Assembly: GCF_000165835.1 (NCBI RefSeq)
Contig: NC_014640.1
Location: 6,324,001-6,388,000 of the forward strand
Direction of reading: 5' to 3'
From: Achromobacter xylosoxidans A8
GTDB lineage: Bacteria > Pseudomonadota > Gammaproteobacteria > Burkholderiales > Burkholderiaceae_B
Length of the DNA: 64,000 nucleotides
The position numbers and the translations under genes were made by a program. Shown here piece after piece: positions 44,437 to 53,483 of this stretch (position 1 is its first letter; each line of letters starts with the position of its first letter). The notes under the pieces are model-generated. The model had not been told where the DNA came from, made no database searches, and saw nothing but the letters and a program-made list of their open reading frames with translations.

Positions 44437-45537
44437 CTAGCGTGCGTGTCCCGTGGCCAGGCGTTTTTCCAGCGCCTGGCTGTACTTGGACATGGAGAAG
44501 CAGAAGACGAAGTAGATGAGCGAAATGAACAGGTACGCCTCCACCCCGAATCCGCGCCATGCCGCGTCGGACAAAGCCGCCTTGGCCGCCAGCGTCAGGT
44601 CGAAGATGCCGATGATCACCACCAGCGAGGTGTCCTTGAACAGCGCGATGAAGATGCTGACCAGCGGAGGAATGACGATCTTCAGCGCCTGCGGCAGGAT
44701 GATCTTGCGCATCTGCTGCCAGTAGTTCAGGCCCAGCGAATCCGCGCCCTCGTACTGGCCCTTGGGGATCGCCTGCAGGCCGCCGCGCACGGTTTCGGCG
44801 ATGTACGCCGCCGCGAACATGATGATCGCGATCTGCGCCCGCAGCAGCTTGTCGATGGAGAAGCCTTCCGGCAGGAACAGCGGCAGCATCACCGAGGACA
44901 TGAACAGCAGGCTGATCAGCGGCACGCCGCGGATCAGCTCGATGTACACGACGCACAGCGCCTTGATGGCCGGCATCTTGGAGCGCCGGCCCAAGGCCAG
45001 CAGCACGCCGATGGGGAAGGCGAAGGCGATGCCGAACGTGGACAAAATCAGCGTCAGCGGCAGGCCGCCCCAGCGTGCATTTTCCACGTAGGACAGGCCG
45101 AACACGCCGCCCCACATCAGGAGCGCCACGGCCGTCAGGCCCACGGTCCAGATGACAGCAAGCTTCCAGTTCCAGAAGCGGCGGATGCCGCTGCAGACGA
45201 TCACCGCCACCAGGATGACGGTTGCGATCAGCGGACGCCATTGCTCGTCGAACGGATAGGTGCCGAACAGGATCAGCCGGTGCTTCTCGATGATGAACGC
45301 CCAGCAGGCGCCGCCGGAAGCGCGGCACTCCTGCGCGTTGGTCGCGGAGAAGTTCGCCTTGATGAAGGCCCACTCCACCAGCGCCGGCACCGCCATCAGC
45401 AGGAACCAGGCCAGCAACACCGTGATGAGGATGTTCAGCGGCGACGAAAACAGGCGCGACTTGAGCCATGCCCAGAAACCCACATGGGTGCTGGGTGGCG
45501 GCAGCCCTTCGGCGGGGATATGCGTAGTGCTGCTCAT
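44437..45537 (-). CDS. aapM: polar amino-acid ABC transporter permease
   Basis: 366 residues, longer than a 220-residue HisM-type permease because of an N-terminal extension with three extra hydrophobic segments, a trait of AapM. The core permease domain has the EAA-loop ADSLGLNYWQQMRKIILPQALKI near residue 265. It forms the channel with AapQ. It starts 1 bp after the AapQ stop, so the two are coupled, and it is followed by 60 bp before aapP. Confidence 0.9.
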   Translation of the reverse strand: MSSTTHIPAEGLPPPSTHVGFWAWLKSRLFSSPLNILITVLLAWFLLMAVPALVEWAFIKANFSATNAQECRASGGACWAFIIEKHRLILFGTYPFDEQWRPLIATVILVAVIVCSGIRRFWNWKLAVIWTVGLTAVALLMWGGVFGLSYVENARWGGLPLTLILSTFGIAFAFPIGVLLALGRRSKMPAIKALCVVYIELIRGVPLISLLFMSSVMLPLFLPEGFSIDKLLRAQIAIIMFAAAYIAETVRGGLQAIPKGQYEGADSLGLNYWQQMRKIILPQALKIVIPPLVSIFIALFKDTSLVVIIGIFDLTLAAKAALSDAAWRGFGVEAYLFISLIYFVFCFSMSKYSQALEKRLATGHAR

Positions 45538-45538
45538 A

Positions 45539-46729
45539 TCAACGCTCCACCAGCGCGATGCGCTTGTTGTACCAGTTCATGAATATCGAAATCGACAGGC
45601 TGACCGTGAGGTAGGCGCCCATGATGATGAGAATGCCTTCGATGGCCTGGCCGGTCTGGTTCAGTGTGGTGTTCACCACCGACACGATGTCGGGGTAGCC
45701 GATGGCCACGGCCAGCGAACTGTTCTTGGTCAGGTTCAGGTACTGGCTGGTCATCGGCGGAATGATCACGCGCAGCGCCTGCGGCAGCACCACCAGGCGC
45801 AGCACCTGCTTGCGGCGCAGGCCCAGCGAACCGGCGGCTTCCCACTGGCCAGTATTGACCGCCTGGATGCCCGAACGCACCACTTCGGCGATGAAGGCCG
45901 AGGTGTAGACCACCAGGCCCGCCATCAAGGCGGCAAACTCCGGCGACAAGGTCAGGCCGCCCGAGAAGTTGAAGCCCTTGAGCACCGGCATGTCCAAGGT
46001 CAGCGAGGCCCCGCTGGCCAGCCAGCCGACGATGGGCAGGCCGATGAGCAAACCGATGGCGGCGCGGCCCAGCGGGAACACCCGGCCAGTCGCCTCCTGG
46101 CGTTTCTTGCCCCAGTGACCCAGGAAGATGATCGCCACGATGGCCAGGCCCAGACCGCCCAGCATCCAGTCCAGCGAATTGCCTTCCAGCCCCGGCACCT
46201 TCAGGCCGCGGTTGGAGATGAACACGCCTGGCAGCGGATTGTGCGCCTGGCGCGGACCCGGCATGTTTTCCGTGATCAGGGCGTACCAGAAGAACAGCTG
46301 CAGCAGCAGCGGCACGTTGCGCATCACTTCGACATAGACCGACGTGATCTTGGCCACCAGCCAGTTCTTGGACAGGCGGCCGATGCCGATCAGCGTGCCG
46401 AGAATCGTCGCCAGCACGATGCCGATGACGGCCACGCGCAGCGTGTTGAGCAGGCCCACCAGGATGGCGTGGCCGTAGGTGTCGGAGGGGCTGTAGGCGA
46501 TGGGCGTTTCGCCGATGGCGAAGCCGGCCTCGCGTTGCAGGAAGCCGAAGCCCGTGGCGATATTGCGCACGGACAGGTTGTGCAGCGTGTTTGAAACCAG
46601 GAACCACACGGCCCAGGCCACCGCGGCCAGCGCCAGCACCTGGTAGACCACGGAGCGTACGCCGGGATCGTTCCAGTTCAGACGCCGGGGAGGGGCCGAT
46701 GCAGGCGCGCTTTTATTGGGAGTATTCAT
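45539..46729 (-). CDS. aapQ: polar amino-acid ABC transporter permease
   Basis: 396 residues, again longer than simple amino-acid permeases because of the extra hydrophobic N-terminal half, as in AapQ. The EAA-loop EAAGSLGLRRKQVLRLVVLPQAL near residue 300 marks the coupling helix. N-terminal residues 1-30 are polar. The ATG at 46729 (MNTPNKSAP) fits the family; the frame is open 34 codons upstream but crosses the terminator hairpin at 46817-46847. The ribosome site is weak. Confidence 0.9.
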   Translation of the reverse strand: MNTPNKSAPASAPPRRLNWNDPGVRSVVYQVLALAAVAWAVWFLVSNTLHNLSVRNIATGFGFLQREAGFAIGETPIAYSPSDTYGHAILVGLLNTLRVAVIGIVLATILGTLIGIGRLSKNWLVAKITSVYVEVMRNVPLLLQLFFWYALITENMPGPRQAHNPLPGVFISNRGLKVPGLEGNSLDWMLGGLGLAIVAIIFLGHWGKKRQEATGRVFPLGRAAIGLLIGLPIVGWLASGASLTLDMPVLKGFNFSGGLTLSPEFAALMAGLVVYTSAFIAEVVRSGIQAVNTGQWEAAGSLGLRRKQVLRLVVLPQALRVIIPPMTSQYLNLTKNSSLAVAIGYPDIVSVVNTTLNQTGQAIEGILIIMGAYLTVSLSISIFMNWYNKRIALVER

Positions 46730-46816
46730 GAGTGAATCTACAGAAGTCGGAATACCGGGCGGCGAAGCCGGCGAGGCCGCGCCACCCACTCCTGCCACCC
46801 GCCCGAAGGCGGGAGA

Positions 46817-46847
46817 GGAAAAACGGAGCACCAGGCTCCGTTTTTCC
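46817..46847. terminator. hairpin attenuator between aapJ and aapQ
   Basis: GGAAAAACGGAGC (46817-46829) and GCTCCGTTTTTCC (46835-46847) form a perfect 13-bp stem with a 5-nt loop. A-run and T-run flank the GC core, so it can terminate in both directions; on the minus strand it would cut part of the transcript after the binding-protein gene and let the rest reach the permeases. Confidence 0.8.
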
Positions 46848-46860
46848 AGGCAGCCGTGTG

Positions 46861-47877
46861 TTAGCGCACCGGCCAGCCGTACATCAAGCCACCATTCTTG
46901 TAGGAAGCGTTCAAACCGCGTTCCAGCTTCATTGCGCTGCTCTTGCCCAGCGTGTTTTCGAAGCTTTCACCGTAGTTGCCCACGTTCTTGATGATGTTGT
47001 AGGCCCACTTGTCATCCACGCCCAGGTTCTTGCCCATGCCCGGGGTCACGCCCAGGATGCGCTGGATGTTGGGGTTGGGGCTCTTCGCCATTTCGTCGAC
47101 GTTGGCCTTGGTGATGCCGTATTCCTCGGCTTCGAGCATGGCGTTGAGCGACCAGCGCACGATGTTGAACCATTGCTCGTCGCCCTGGCGCACCATGGGG
47201 CCCAGCGGCTCCTTGGAGAAGTCTTCCGGCAGGATGACGAACTTGTCCGGGTTCTCGAGCGTGGTGCGGGTGGAAGCCAGTTGCGACTTGTCGGTGGTGA
47301 AGGCGTCGCAGCGGCCGGCCGAGAAGGCGCGGATGATTTCGTCGTACTTGTCGATCACGACAGGCTTGAATTCGATCTTCTGGCCGCGGAACCAGTCGGC
47401 CAGGTTCAGTTCGGTGGTGGTGCCGGGCTGCACGCAGATGGTGGCGCCGTTCAGTTCCTTGGCGCTCTTGACGTTCAGGTCCTTGGAGACCATGACGCCC
47501 TGGCTGTCGTAGTAGTTCACGCCCACGCCGATCAGGCCCAGCGTCGTGTCGCGCGTCAGCGTGACGGTGGTGTTGCGGGTGAGGACGTCCACTTCGCCGG
47601 ATTGCAGGGCGGTGAAGCGCTGCTGCGTGTTCAGCGGAGTGAATTTGACCTTGGTGGCGTCGCCGAACATGGTCGAGGCGATGGCGCGGCACAGGTCGAC
47701 GTCGATGCCCTTGTATTCGCCCTTGCTGTCAGCGATGGAGAACCCCGGAATGCCCGTCGAAACCCCGCACTGGACAAACCCTTTTTTCTTGACGTTATCG
47801 AAGGTTGCGCCCGCATTGGCGGCCGCGGATGCAGCAAACAGGGCGGCGCCGACAGCAGCGAGTTTCAGTACTTTCAT
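46861..47877 (-). CDS. aapJ: polar amino-acid ABC transporter periplasmic binding protein
   Basis: 338 residues. A signal peptide of about 22 residues (ALFAASAAANA) precedes the type 2 periplasmic fold: GFVQCGVSTGIPGFSIADSKG near 35 and a ligand-binding core typical of AapJ-like general L-amino-acid receptors. It captures glutamate, aspartate and other L-amino acids in the periplasm. The start has GGAGAAC. Expression is probably higher than that of the permeases because the hairpin at 46817-46847 follows it. Confidence 0.92.
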   Translation of the reverse strand: MKVLKLAAVGAALFAASAAANAGATFDNVKKKGFVQCGVSTGIPGFSIADSKGEYKGIDVDLCRAIASTMFGDATKVKFTPLNTQQRFTALQSGEVDVLTRNTTVTLTRDTTLGLIGVGVNYYDSQGVMVSKDLNVKSAKELNGATICVQPGTTTELNLADWFRGQKIEFKPVVIDKYDEIIRAFSAGRCDAFTTDKSQLASTRTTLENPDKFVILPEDFSKEPLGPMVRQGDEQWFNIVRWSLNAMLEAEEYGITKANVDEMAKSPNPNIQRILGVTPGMGKNLGVDDKWAYNIIKNVGNYGESFENTLGKSSAMKLERGLNASYKNGGLMYGWPVR

Positions 47878-47974
47878 CGTGTTCTCCGTGTGGGATAAAG
47901 CGAAGTCGCACGCAGGCCGGGTTGGGTCCACGTATGGGGCGGATGGTAGCGTCCGCGCCACTCGCGGCGCATCC

Positions 47975-47998
47975 GGGAATTCCCTTGAAATATAGGGA
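47975..47998. promoter_or_regulatory. paired palindromes upstream of aapJ
   Basis: GGGAATTCCC (47975-47984) is a perfect palindrome, and TCCCT (47981-47985) with AGGGA (47994-47998) forms an overlapping dyad with an 8-nt AT-rich spacer. It lies about 100 bp upstream of aapJ in the divergent gap to ftsE, so it could be a regulatory site for aapJ. No regulator can be named. Confidence 0.3.
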
Positions 47999-48166
47999 CA
48001 CTGGATGAAATGAAACGCTGTTTCCCGACAAAAAAGGGACGCTCTTTGCGCCAGGACAAACGCCGCCAGACGCCTTGCGCGTAAAGATTTATCCGCGCCT
48101 CCTCCTGGCGGTTTAGGCCACCTTAGTGTCCCCGAGTTACTATTGCGGCTTCATCTGACAGCCGCC

Positions 48167-48922
48167 ATGATCGAATTCCAGCACGTATTCAAATCATATG
48201 GTCGCGGCCGCAATATCCTGGCCGACATCAACTTCCGCGTGAGCGCGGGAGAATTCGTTTTCGTATCCGGGCCGTCCGGCGCCGGCAAGTCCACTTTGCT
48301 CAAGCTGATCGGCGGGCTGGAGCCCGCCAGCCGGGGGTCGATCCAGGTCAACGGCCAGCGGCTGGACAAGCTGCCCGCCCGCGCCCGGCCGTACCTGCGC
48401 CGCGCCGTGGGCGTCATCTTGCAGGATACGCACCTGCTGTTCGACCGAACCGCGTTCGAAAACGTCATGCTGCCGCTGGCGGTCACGGGCCATGCCTGGA
48501 ACTCGGCAGCGGCGCGCGCCCGCGCCGCCCTGGACAAGGTGGGGCTGTCCGGCAAGGAAGACCTCAATCCGATCGAGCTGTCCGGCGGCGAGCAGCAGCG
48601 CCTGGCGATCGCGCGGGCCATCGTGAACCGGCCCGCCATCCTGATCGCCGACGAGCCCACCGCCAACCTCGACCACGACAACGCGCAGCGCATCATGAAT
48701 GTGTTCCGCGATTTCAACCGCGTCGGCGTGACCACGCTGATCGCCTCGCACGACCAGGACCTCATGGCGCGCTACGCCACCCGCACCTTGCGCATCGATC
48801 CGGGCAAGTTCGCTGATTCCCAGGGCGCCGGAACGGCCCAGCCTGAGACTGGCGCAGGACTAGCAGGCACCGGGCAGCCGGGCGCCGCGCCCGGCCGGGC
48901 CTATCCGGGAGAGTCCGCATGA
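48167..48922 (+). CDS. ftsE: cell-division ATP-binding protein FtsE
   Basis: 251 residues. Walker A GPSGAGKSTLLK lies near residue 39, the signature is LSGGEQQRLAIARAIVN near 140 and Walker B ILIADEPTANLD near 160, all characteristic of FtsE. With FtsX it drives septal peptidoglycan hydrolase activation at the division site. The protein has a C-terminal extension of about 25 residues rich in Ala, Gly and Pro beyond the usual FtsE end. The ATG at 48167 gives the family N-terminus; its gene overlaps ftsX by 4 bp (ATGA). Confidence 0.92.
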   Translation: MIEFQHVFKSYGRGRNILADINFRVSAGEFVFVSGPSGAGKSTLLKLIGGLEPASRGSIQVNGQRLDKLPARARPYLRRAVGVILQDTHLLFDRTAFENVMLPLAVTGHAWNSAAARARAALDKVGLSGKEDLNPIELSGGEQQRLAIARAIVNRPAILIADEPTANLDHDNAQRIMNVFRDFNRVGVTTLIASHDQDLMARYATRTLRIDPGKFADSQGAGTAQPETGAGLAGTGQPGAAPGRAYPGESA

Positions 48923-49827
48923 ACGCCTGGCTGCGGCAACACCGCTACGCGCTCCTGGTCACCCTGCGCCGCCTGATCAAGCAACCGTTCTCGTCCCTGG
49001 CCAACCTGCTGGTCATGGCCCTGGCCCTGGCTTTGCCGCTGCTAGGCAGCGCCATCCTGGTCTCGGTCCAGCCGGTGGCGCGCCAGATGTCGGTCACCCC
49101 CGAAGTCACCGTCTTCATGCGCGTGGATGCCCCCTCGGGCGCCGCCGCGGACGTGGCCAAGCGCATCCAGGACGAATACAAGGACGATATCCGCGCCGTG
49201 CGCGTGGTGGGCCGCGAGGACGCCCTGGCGGATCTGCGCGCCAACCCGGCGTGGCAGCAGGCGCTGGCCGTGCTGCCGGGCAACCCGCTGCCGGACGCGG
49301 TGGTGGTGACGCTGGCCGACGGCGACAACTTGGCCGGCCGGGCCGACAAGCTGGCGGCGTCCTGGAAGCAATGGAACCATGTCGACCTGGTGCAGCTGGA
49401 CAGCGCCTGGGTGCAGCGCCTGGAGGCCATCCTGCGCTTTGCCCGCATCGGCTTGGGCTTCCTGGCCGCCTGCGTGGCGGTAGTGGTGCTGGCGACCGTC
49501 TTCAACACCGTGCGCATGCAGGCGCTTTCGCAACGCGAGGAAATCGGCGTGGCCCGGCTGGTGGGCGCCACGGAATCCTTCGTCCGGCGCCCCTTCCTGT
49601 ACCTGGGTGCGCTGTCCGGCGCGGTGGCTTCGCTGCTGGCCATAGGCGTGGCGGCGGTCGCGCTGTCGCCGCTGAACGACGCCCTGGTCGGACTGGCCCG
49701 CAGTTACGGAGCCGAGTTCGCCTTGCACCTGCCCGGGCCGGCCGTGCTGATCGGCGCGGTGATCGCCTCGGCCGCCCTGGGCGCCCTGTCGGCGCGCTGG
49801 TCGGTCACCCGCAGCACGCGCTTCTGA
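48919..49827 (+). CDS. ftsX: cell-division protein FtsX
   Basis: 302 residues with an N-terminal cytoplasmic segment, one membrane helix near 25-45, a periplasmic loop of about 110 residues and three C-terminal helices (FLAACVAVVVLATVFNTVRM near 180 and onward), the type IV ABC layout of FtsX. VRLVG-type segment is present as REEIGVARLVGATESFVRRPF near 210. It transmits FtsE ATP use to periplasmic activators of amidases. Its ATGA overlap with ftsE indicates one operon. The FtsY usually upstream of FtsE is not in this window. Confidence 0.92.
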   Translation: MNAWLRQHRYALLVTLRRLIKQPFSSLANLLVMALALALPLLGSAILVSVQPVARQMSVTPEVTVFMRVDAPSGAAADVAKRIQDEYKDDIRAVRVVGREDALADLRANPAWQQALAVLPGNPLPDAVVVTLADGDNLAGRADKLAASWKQWNHVDLVQLDSAWVQRLEAILRFARIGLGFLAACVAVVVLATVFNTVRMQALSQREEIGVARLVGATESFVRRPFLYLGALSGAVASLLAIGVAAVALSPLNDALVGLARSYGAEFALHLPGPAVLIGAVIASAALGALSARWSVTRSTRF

Positions 49828-50111
49828 CGCGCGGCGCCTAAAGCTCCGTATAAAGCCCCTTCCTCCCCGTGATCCGGGGAACGACTTCCGCCCGCCTGTG
49901 TAGGATGCTCGCATGCCTGCCAGCGGGCGGCCGGCTATGGGCCGGGCGGCAAAAACAGGACACATTACTGCGTCGGTTACACAGCCGTTCACCCGCTGGA
50001 AGCTTGAGTATGCAAGAATAAAGCGACATTTTCTTACATACTTTGATACATTTCTGTCTCGAGCTGCCAACTTCGTGTCCAAATCGCTGTTCTTGCCCTT
50101 AATCGAGTCCC

Positions 50112-50858
50112 ATGGCCGCCCGTCTTGAAGCCCGTGCGACGCGCCACTATTTCGACAGCGCGTTCCAGTGTCAGGCGGTGAAAGTACTGCCCAACGAGTA
50201 CTACGTCACCAACGAAGACCTGATGATCTCGACCGTCCTGGGGTCTTGCGTCGCCGCCTGTATCCATGACCCGATCACGGGCGTGGGCGGCATGAACCAT
50301 TTCATGTTGCCGGAAGGCGACATGCAGTCGCCCGCCTCGGCCACCATGCGTTACGGCGCCTTCGCCATGGAAGTGCTGATCAACGAACTGCTGAAGGCCG
50401 GCGCAGTGCGCGACCGGCTCGAAGCCAAGGTGTTCGGCGGCGGCGCCGTGCTGTCCGCCATGCAGCAGATGAACATCGGCGAACGCAACGGCCAGTTCGT
50501 GCTGAGCTATCTCAAGACCGAAGGCATTCCCGTCAAGGCGCAGGACCTGGGCGACGTGCACGCGCGCCGCATCAACTACTTCCCGCGCGACGGCCGGGTG
50601 ATGGTCCGCAAGATGGCGCCGCACCACCAGCGCGCCGAGGAAATCATCGCCAAGCGCGAACAGGCGGCCGCCCAGAGCGTGCAGGCCAAGACCGAAAGCC
50701 CGCAGCGCGTCGAGCGCTTCACCCGGCCCGGCGTGGAGCGTTTCGACCGCCCGGCCCGGCCCGGCGTCGAACGCTTCGACCGTCCAGTCCGCCCCGGCGT
50801 GGAACGCTTCGACACCGCGCTGACGCGCCGGCGCCGCGCCGAGACCGCCGGCGACTGA
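50112..50858 (+). CDS. cheD: chemoreceptor glutamine deamidase CheD with repetitive C-terminal tail
   Basis: 248 residues. The CheD domain covers about 10-185; the catalytic Cys lies in [15 protein letters not shown] near 47, the His in GGMNHFMLP near 64 and the Thr just before the Cys. CheD deamidates chemoreceptor glutamines and can bind CheC. The C-terminal tail holds three 11-residue repeats ([11 protein letters not shown] type, DNA units at 50724, 50757 and 50790), a feature not part of the enzyme. No other chemotaxis gene is in the window. The ribosome site is weak. Confidence 0.9.
   Translation: MAARLEARATRHYFDSAFQCQAVKVLPNEYYVTNEDLMISTVLGSCVAACIHDPITGVGGMNHFMLPEGDMQSPASATMRYGAFAMEVLINELLKAGAVRDRLEAKVFGGGAVLSAMQQMNIGERNGQFVLSYLKTEGIPVKAQDLGDVHARRINYFPRDGRVMVRKMAPHHQRAEEIIAKREQAAAQSVQAKTESPQRVERFTRPGVERFDRPARPGVERFDRPVRPGVERFDTALTRRRRAETAGD
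50724..50822 (+). repeat. three 33-bp tandem repeats inside cheD
   Basis: Units at 50724-50756, 50757-50789 and 50790-50822 each encode an RPGVERFD core followed by three variable residues. They differ at synonymous and a few other sites, so the reading frame and peptide are conserved more than the DNA. Slippage or recombination could change their number between strains. Confidence 0.8.
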
Positions 50859-50904
50859 ACTGCGCCGACGCGCATTGCGCCGCATGCGCCCCTACAATCG
50901 GCGC

Positions 50905-51435
50905 ATGTCCACCGTCCGCCTGTTCTTCGCCCTGTGGCCTGCCCCCTCGCTGGCCGCCCAGCTCGCGGCCTGGGCAGAGCAGGCTCGGCCCGGTTGCGGC
51001 GGACGCGCCATGCGCACGGAAACCCTGCACCTGACCCTGGCGTTCCTGGGACCCGTGGACGCGGCGCTCGCCGACGAGCTGGCGGCAGCCACGCCCGAAC
51101 GGCGTCTCGCGCCCGAGGACATGACCCTGGACCGCTACGGCGTCTTCGGCCGCCAGCGCATCCTCTGGGCCGGCCCTGGCGACACGCCCGCGGGCCTGCA
51201 GGCTGCCCACGATGAACTCTGGTCTTGGCTGTCGGGCTTCGGCCTGGTCGCGCCGCCCCAGCCCTTCCGCCCGCACGTCACCCTGCTGCGCAACATCGAA
51301 CACGTCAGCCCGCCCGCCGAAACGCCCGCTCCCCTGCCCTGGCGCTACGACCGCATGGTGCTGGTGGCATCGGAATCGCAATCGGGCGGCAGCCGCTACC
51401 GCATCGTGGCGCAGTCGCGGCCGCAGAACGCCTGA
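50905..51435 (+). CDS. thpR: RNA 2',3'-cyclic phosphodiesterase (2H family)
   Basis: 176 residues, the usual length of ThpR/LigT. The two H-X-T-X motifs of the 2H phosphoesterase fold are HLTL (near residue 43) and HVTL (near 127), which form the catalytic pair. It opens 2',3'-cyclic phosphates in RNA or nucleotides. A TACAAT hexamer at 50893-50898 ends 6 bp before the ATG at 50905, so the message could be leaderless, but no good -35 was seen. The frame extends ten codons upstream without a ribosome site. Confidence 0.9.
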   Translation: MSTVRLFFALWPAPSLAAQLAAWAEQARPGCGGRAMRTETLHLTLAFLGPVDAALADELAAATPERRLAPEDMTLDRYGVFGRQRILWAGPGDTPAGLQAAHDELWSWLSGFGLVAPPQPFRPHVTLLRNIEHVSPPAETPAPLPWRYDRMVLVASESQSGGSRYRIVAQSRPQNA

Positions 51436-51481
51436 GGCCCCCTCTGGCACAATCAGCCGGTTGCCACCCCCCGGGATCGCC

Positions 51482-52042
51482 ATGATCATCCTGCTGGACC
51501 AAGACGGCGTGCTCGCCGATTTCGAACACGCCTTCATCGACGCCTGGCGCGCGCGCCATCCGGACATCCCGCCCGTGGCGTTCGAGAACCGCAAGTCCTT
51601 CTACATCCGCCAGGATTACGCCCCCGAGCTGCGCAGCATGGCCGAAGCCATCTACACGGCGCCCGGCTTCATCCGCGACCTGCCGCCGGTACCCGGCGCG
51701 CTGGACGCCGTGAAGGAACTGCTGGCGCTGGGCATGGACGTGCGCATCTGCTCCTCGCCCCTGTCACAGTTCGAGAACTGCGTGGCGGAAAAATACCTGT
51801 GGGTGGAAAAGCACCTGGGACGCGACGCCACCAACCGGCTGATCCTGACCAAGGACAAGACCCTGGTGCATGGCCATCTGCTGATCGACGACAAGCCGCT
51901 GATCGAAGGCGCGGTGAAGCCTCGCTGGAAGCACATCCTGTTCGACGCCCCCTACAACCGCGAGGTGTCGGACCGCCCCCGCATCACCTGGCAGAACTGG
52001 CGCAACGTGCTGGCCGGAGAGCTATATACGGCAGATGAGTGA
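51482..52042 (+). CDS. HAD-family 5'(3')-deoxyribonucleotidase (NT5C-like)
   Basis: 186 residues. The catalytic HAD motif I is DQDGVLADFE at residues 6-15 (nucleophile D6, acid D8), followed by a cap and the motif II/III region with CSSPLSQFENC near 88 and the acidic LIDDKPLIEG near 140. NT5C-type enzymes dephosphorylate nucleoside monophosphates. The ATG at 51482 is preferred to upstream frame because motif I must lie near the N-terminus. It is 46 bp after thpR and 71 bp before the SAF-domain gene. Confidence 0.87.
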   Translation: MIILLDQDGVLADFEHAFIDAWRARHPDIPPVAFENRKSFYIRQDYAPELRSMAEAIYTAPGFIRDLPPVPGALDAVKELLALGMDVRICSSPLSQFENCVAEKYLWVEKHLGRDATNRLILTKDKTLVHGHLLIDDKPLIEGAVKPRWKHILFDAPYNREVSDRPRITWQNWRNVLAGELYTADE

Positions 52043-52113
52043 GTCCTGTTCAGCTGCCGTAATTTGGGACTATTCTGTGTTGCTGTACCCCCTACCCTGG
52101 AGGAGCCTGCACC

Positions 52114-53451
52114 ATGAATCTGCACCGCCTGCTGAAGCAGCGAGAAGCCGACCACAAGCCTTTGCGTGTTGCATTGCTGGGCGCCGGAAAGTTCGGCGCG
52201 ATGTTCATGAGCCAGGCCCCGCGCACGCCGGGGATGCGGCTGGTTGCCGTGGCCGATCTGGCGCCCGACCGCGCCCGCGCGGCGCTCACCAGGGTGGGTT
52301 GGCCGGCCAGCGCACTTAACGCCAGCAGCACCAATGACGCGCTGAAGAACGGCAAGGTCTATTTCAGCGACGATCCTCACGCCGTGATCGCCAGCCCCGA
52401 CGTCGATATCGTCATCGACGCCACCGGCCAGGCCGCCGCCGGCATCAGCCACGTGCTGGCCTGCTGCGAATACGGCAAGCACATCATCATGGTCAACGTC
52501 GAGGCCGACGCGCTCGCCGGCCCGTTGCTGGCGCGGCGCGCGCGCGAAGCCGGCATCGTCTATTCGCTGGCCTACGGCGACCAGCCGGCCCTGATCTGCG
52601 AAATGGTGGACTGGGCCCGCGCCAGCGGCTTCGAGGTCATGGCCGCGGGCAAGGGCACCAAGTACCTGCCCGAGTTCCATACTTCGACGCCGGACACCGT
52701 CTGGCCCTATTACGGCTTCACCGCCGAAATGGTCGCGGCCGGCGACTTCAACGCGCAGATGTTCAACAGCTTCCTGGACGGCACCAAGAGCGCCATCGAG
52801 ATGGCTGCGGTCTCCAACGCCACCGGGCTGCTGCCCTCGCCTTCCGGCCTGCACTTTCCGCCCTGCGGCGTGGACGACCTGGCGCGCGTGCTGCGTCCGC
52901 GCGAAAACGGCGGCATCCTGCACCACCGCGGGCAGGTCGAGGTGATTTCCTCGCTGGAACGCGATGGCCGCCCGGTGTTCCGCGACCTGCGCTGGGGCGT
53001 GTACGTGACCCTGGCCGCCGACAGCGACTACGTGCGCCGCTGCTTCAAGGAATATGGACTGGTCACCGACCCCAGCGGCAACTACACCGCCATGTACAAG
53101 CCGTACCACCTGATAGGCCTGGAGCTGGGCATCAGCGTGGCCAGCGTGGGCTTGCGGCGCGAACCCACCGGCGCGCCCGCCGGCTGGCACGGCGACGTCG
53201 TCGCCACCGCCAAGCGCGACCTGCCGGCCGGCCAGATCCTGGACGGCGAAGGCGGCTACACGGTATACGGCCGGCTGATGCCGGCGCGCGATTCGGTGGA
53301 TGAGGGCTATCTGCCGCTGGGTTTGTCGCATCAGGTCAAGCTGAAGAACCCGGTGCGACAATCGCAGGCGATCCGCTGGAGCGACGTGGAGTACGACAAT
53401 AGCTCCACGGCGGTGCAGTTCCGCCGCGAAATGGAGCAGACCTTCGCCTAG
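52114..53451 (+). CDS. NAD(P)-binding oxidoreductase with C-terminal SAF domain
   Basis: 445 residues. A Rossmann NAD(P)-binding domain opens with RVALLGAGKFGAMFM near residue 20 and resembles homoserine-dehydrogenase-type proteins; a catalytic-like core follows. From about residue 355 a SAF domain is present (VVATAKRDLPAGQILDGEGGYTV), the reason such proteins are often mislabelled FlgA. The family acts on unidentified, probably sugar-acid or polyol, substrates. The start has GGAGGAG. It is convergent with the GntR gene and may belong to the catabolic cluster that follows. Confidence 0.85.
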   Translation: MNLHRLLKQREADHKPLRVALLGAGKFGAMFMSQAPRTPGMRLVAVADLAPDRARAALTRVGWPASALNASSTNDALKNGKVYFSDDPHAVIASPDVDIVIDATGQAAAGISHVLACCEYGKHIIMVNVEADALAGPLLARRAREAGIVYSLAYGDQPALICEMVDWARASGFEVMAAGKGTKYLPEFHTSTPDTVWPYYGFTAEMVAAGDFNAQMFNSFLDGTKSAIEMAAVSNATGLLPSPSGLHFPPCGVDDLARVLRPRENGGILHHRGQVEVISSLERDGRPVFRDLRWGVYVTLAADSDYVRRCFKEYGLVTDPSGNYTAMYKPYHLIGLELGISVASVGLRREPTGAPAGWHGDVVATAKRDLPAGQILDGEGGYTVYGRLMPARDSVDEGYLPLGLSHQVKLKNPVRQSQAIRWSDVEYDNSSTAVQFRREMEQTFA

Positions 53452-53483
53452 GGTGCGCCCGCGCGGCGGATCGGTCCGCCGCC

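Noticed and set aside
48020..48060. Sigma-54 promoter for aapJ
   Set aside because: A TGGCGC appears on the minus strand, but the -12 TTGC element is absent at the required spacing.
49865..49879. Terminator after ftsX (CCCCG-TGATC-CGGGG)
   Set aside because: The stem is 5-6 bp and no T-run follows, so it is too weak to call in the 284-bp gap before cheD.
50875..50898. Complete sigma-70 promoter for thpR
   Set aside because: TACAAT at 50893 is good, but the nearest TTG-type hexamer (50875-50880) gives a spacer of only 12 nt, so only the -10 is supportable.
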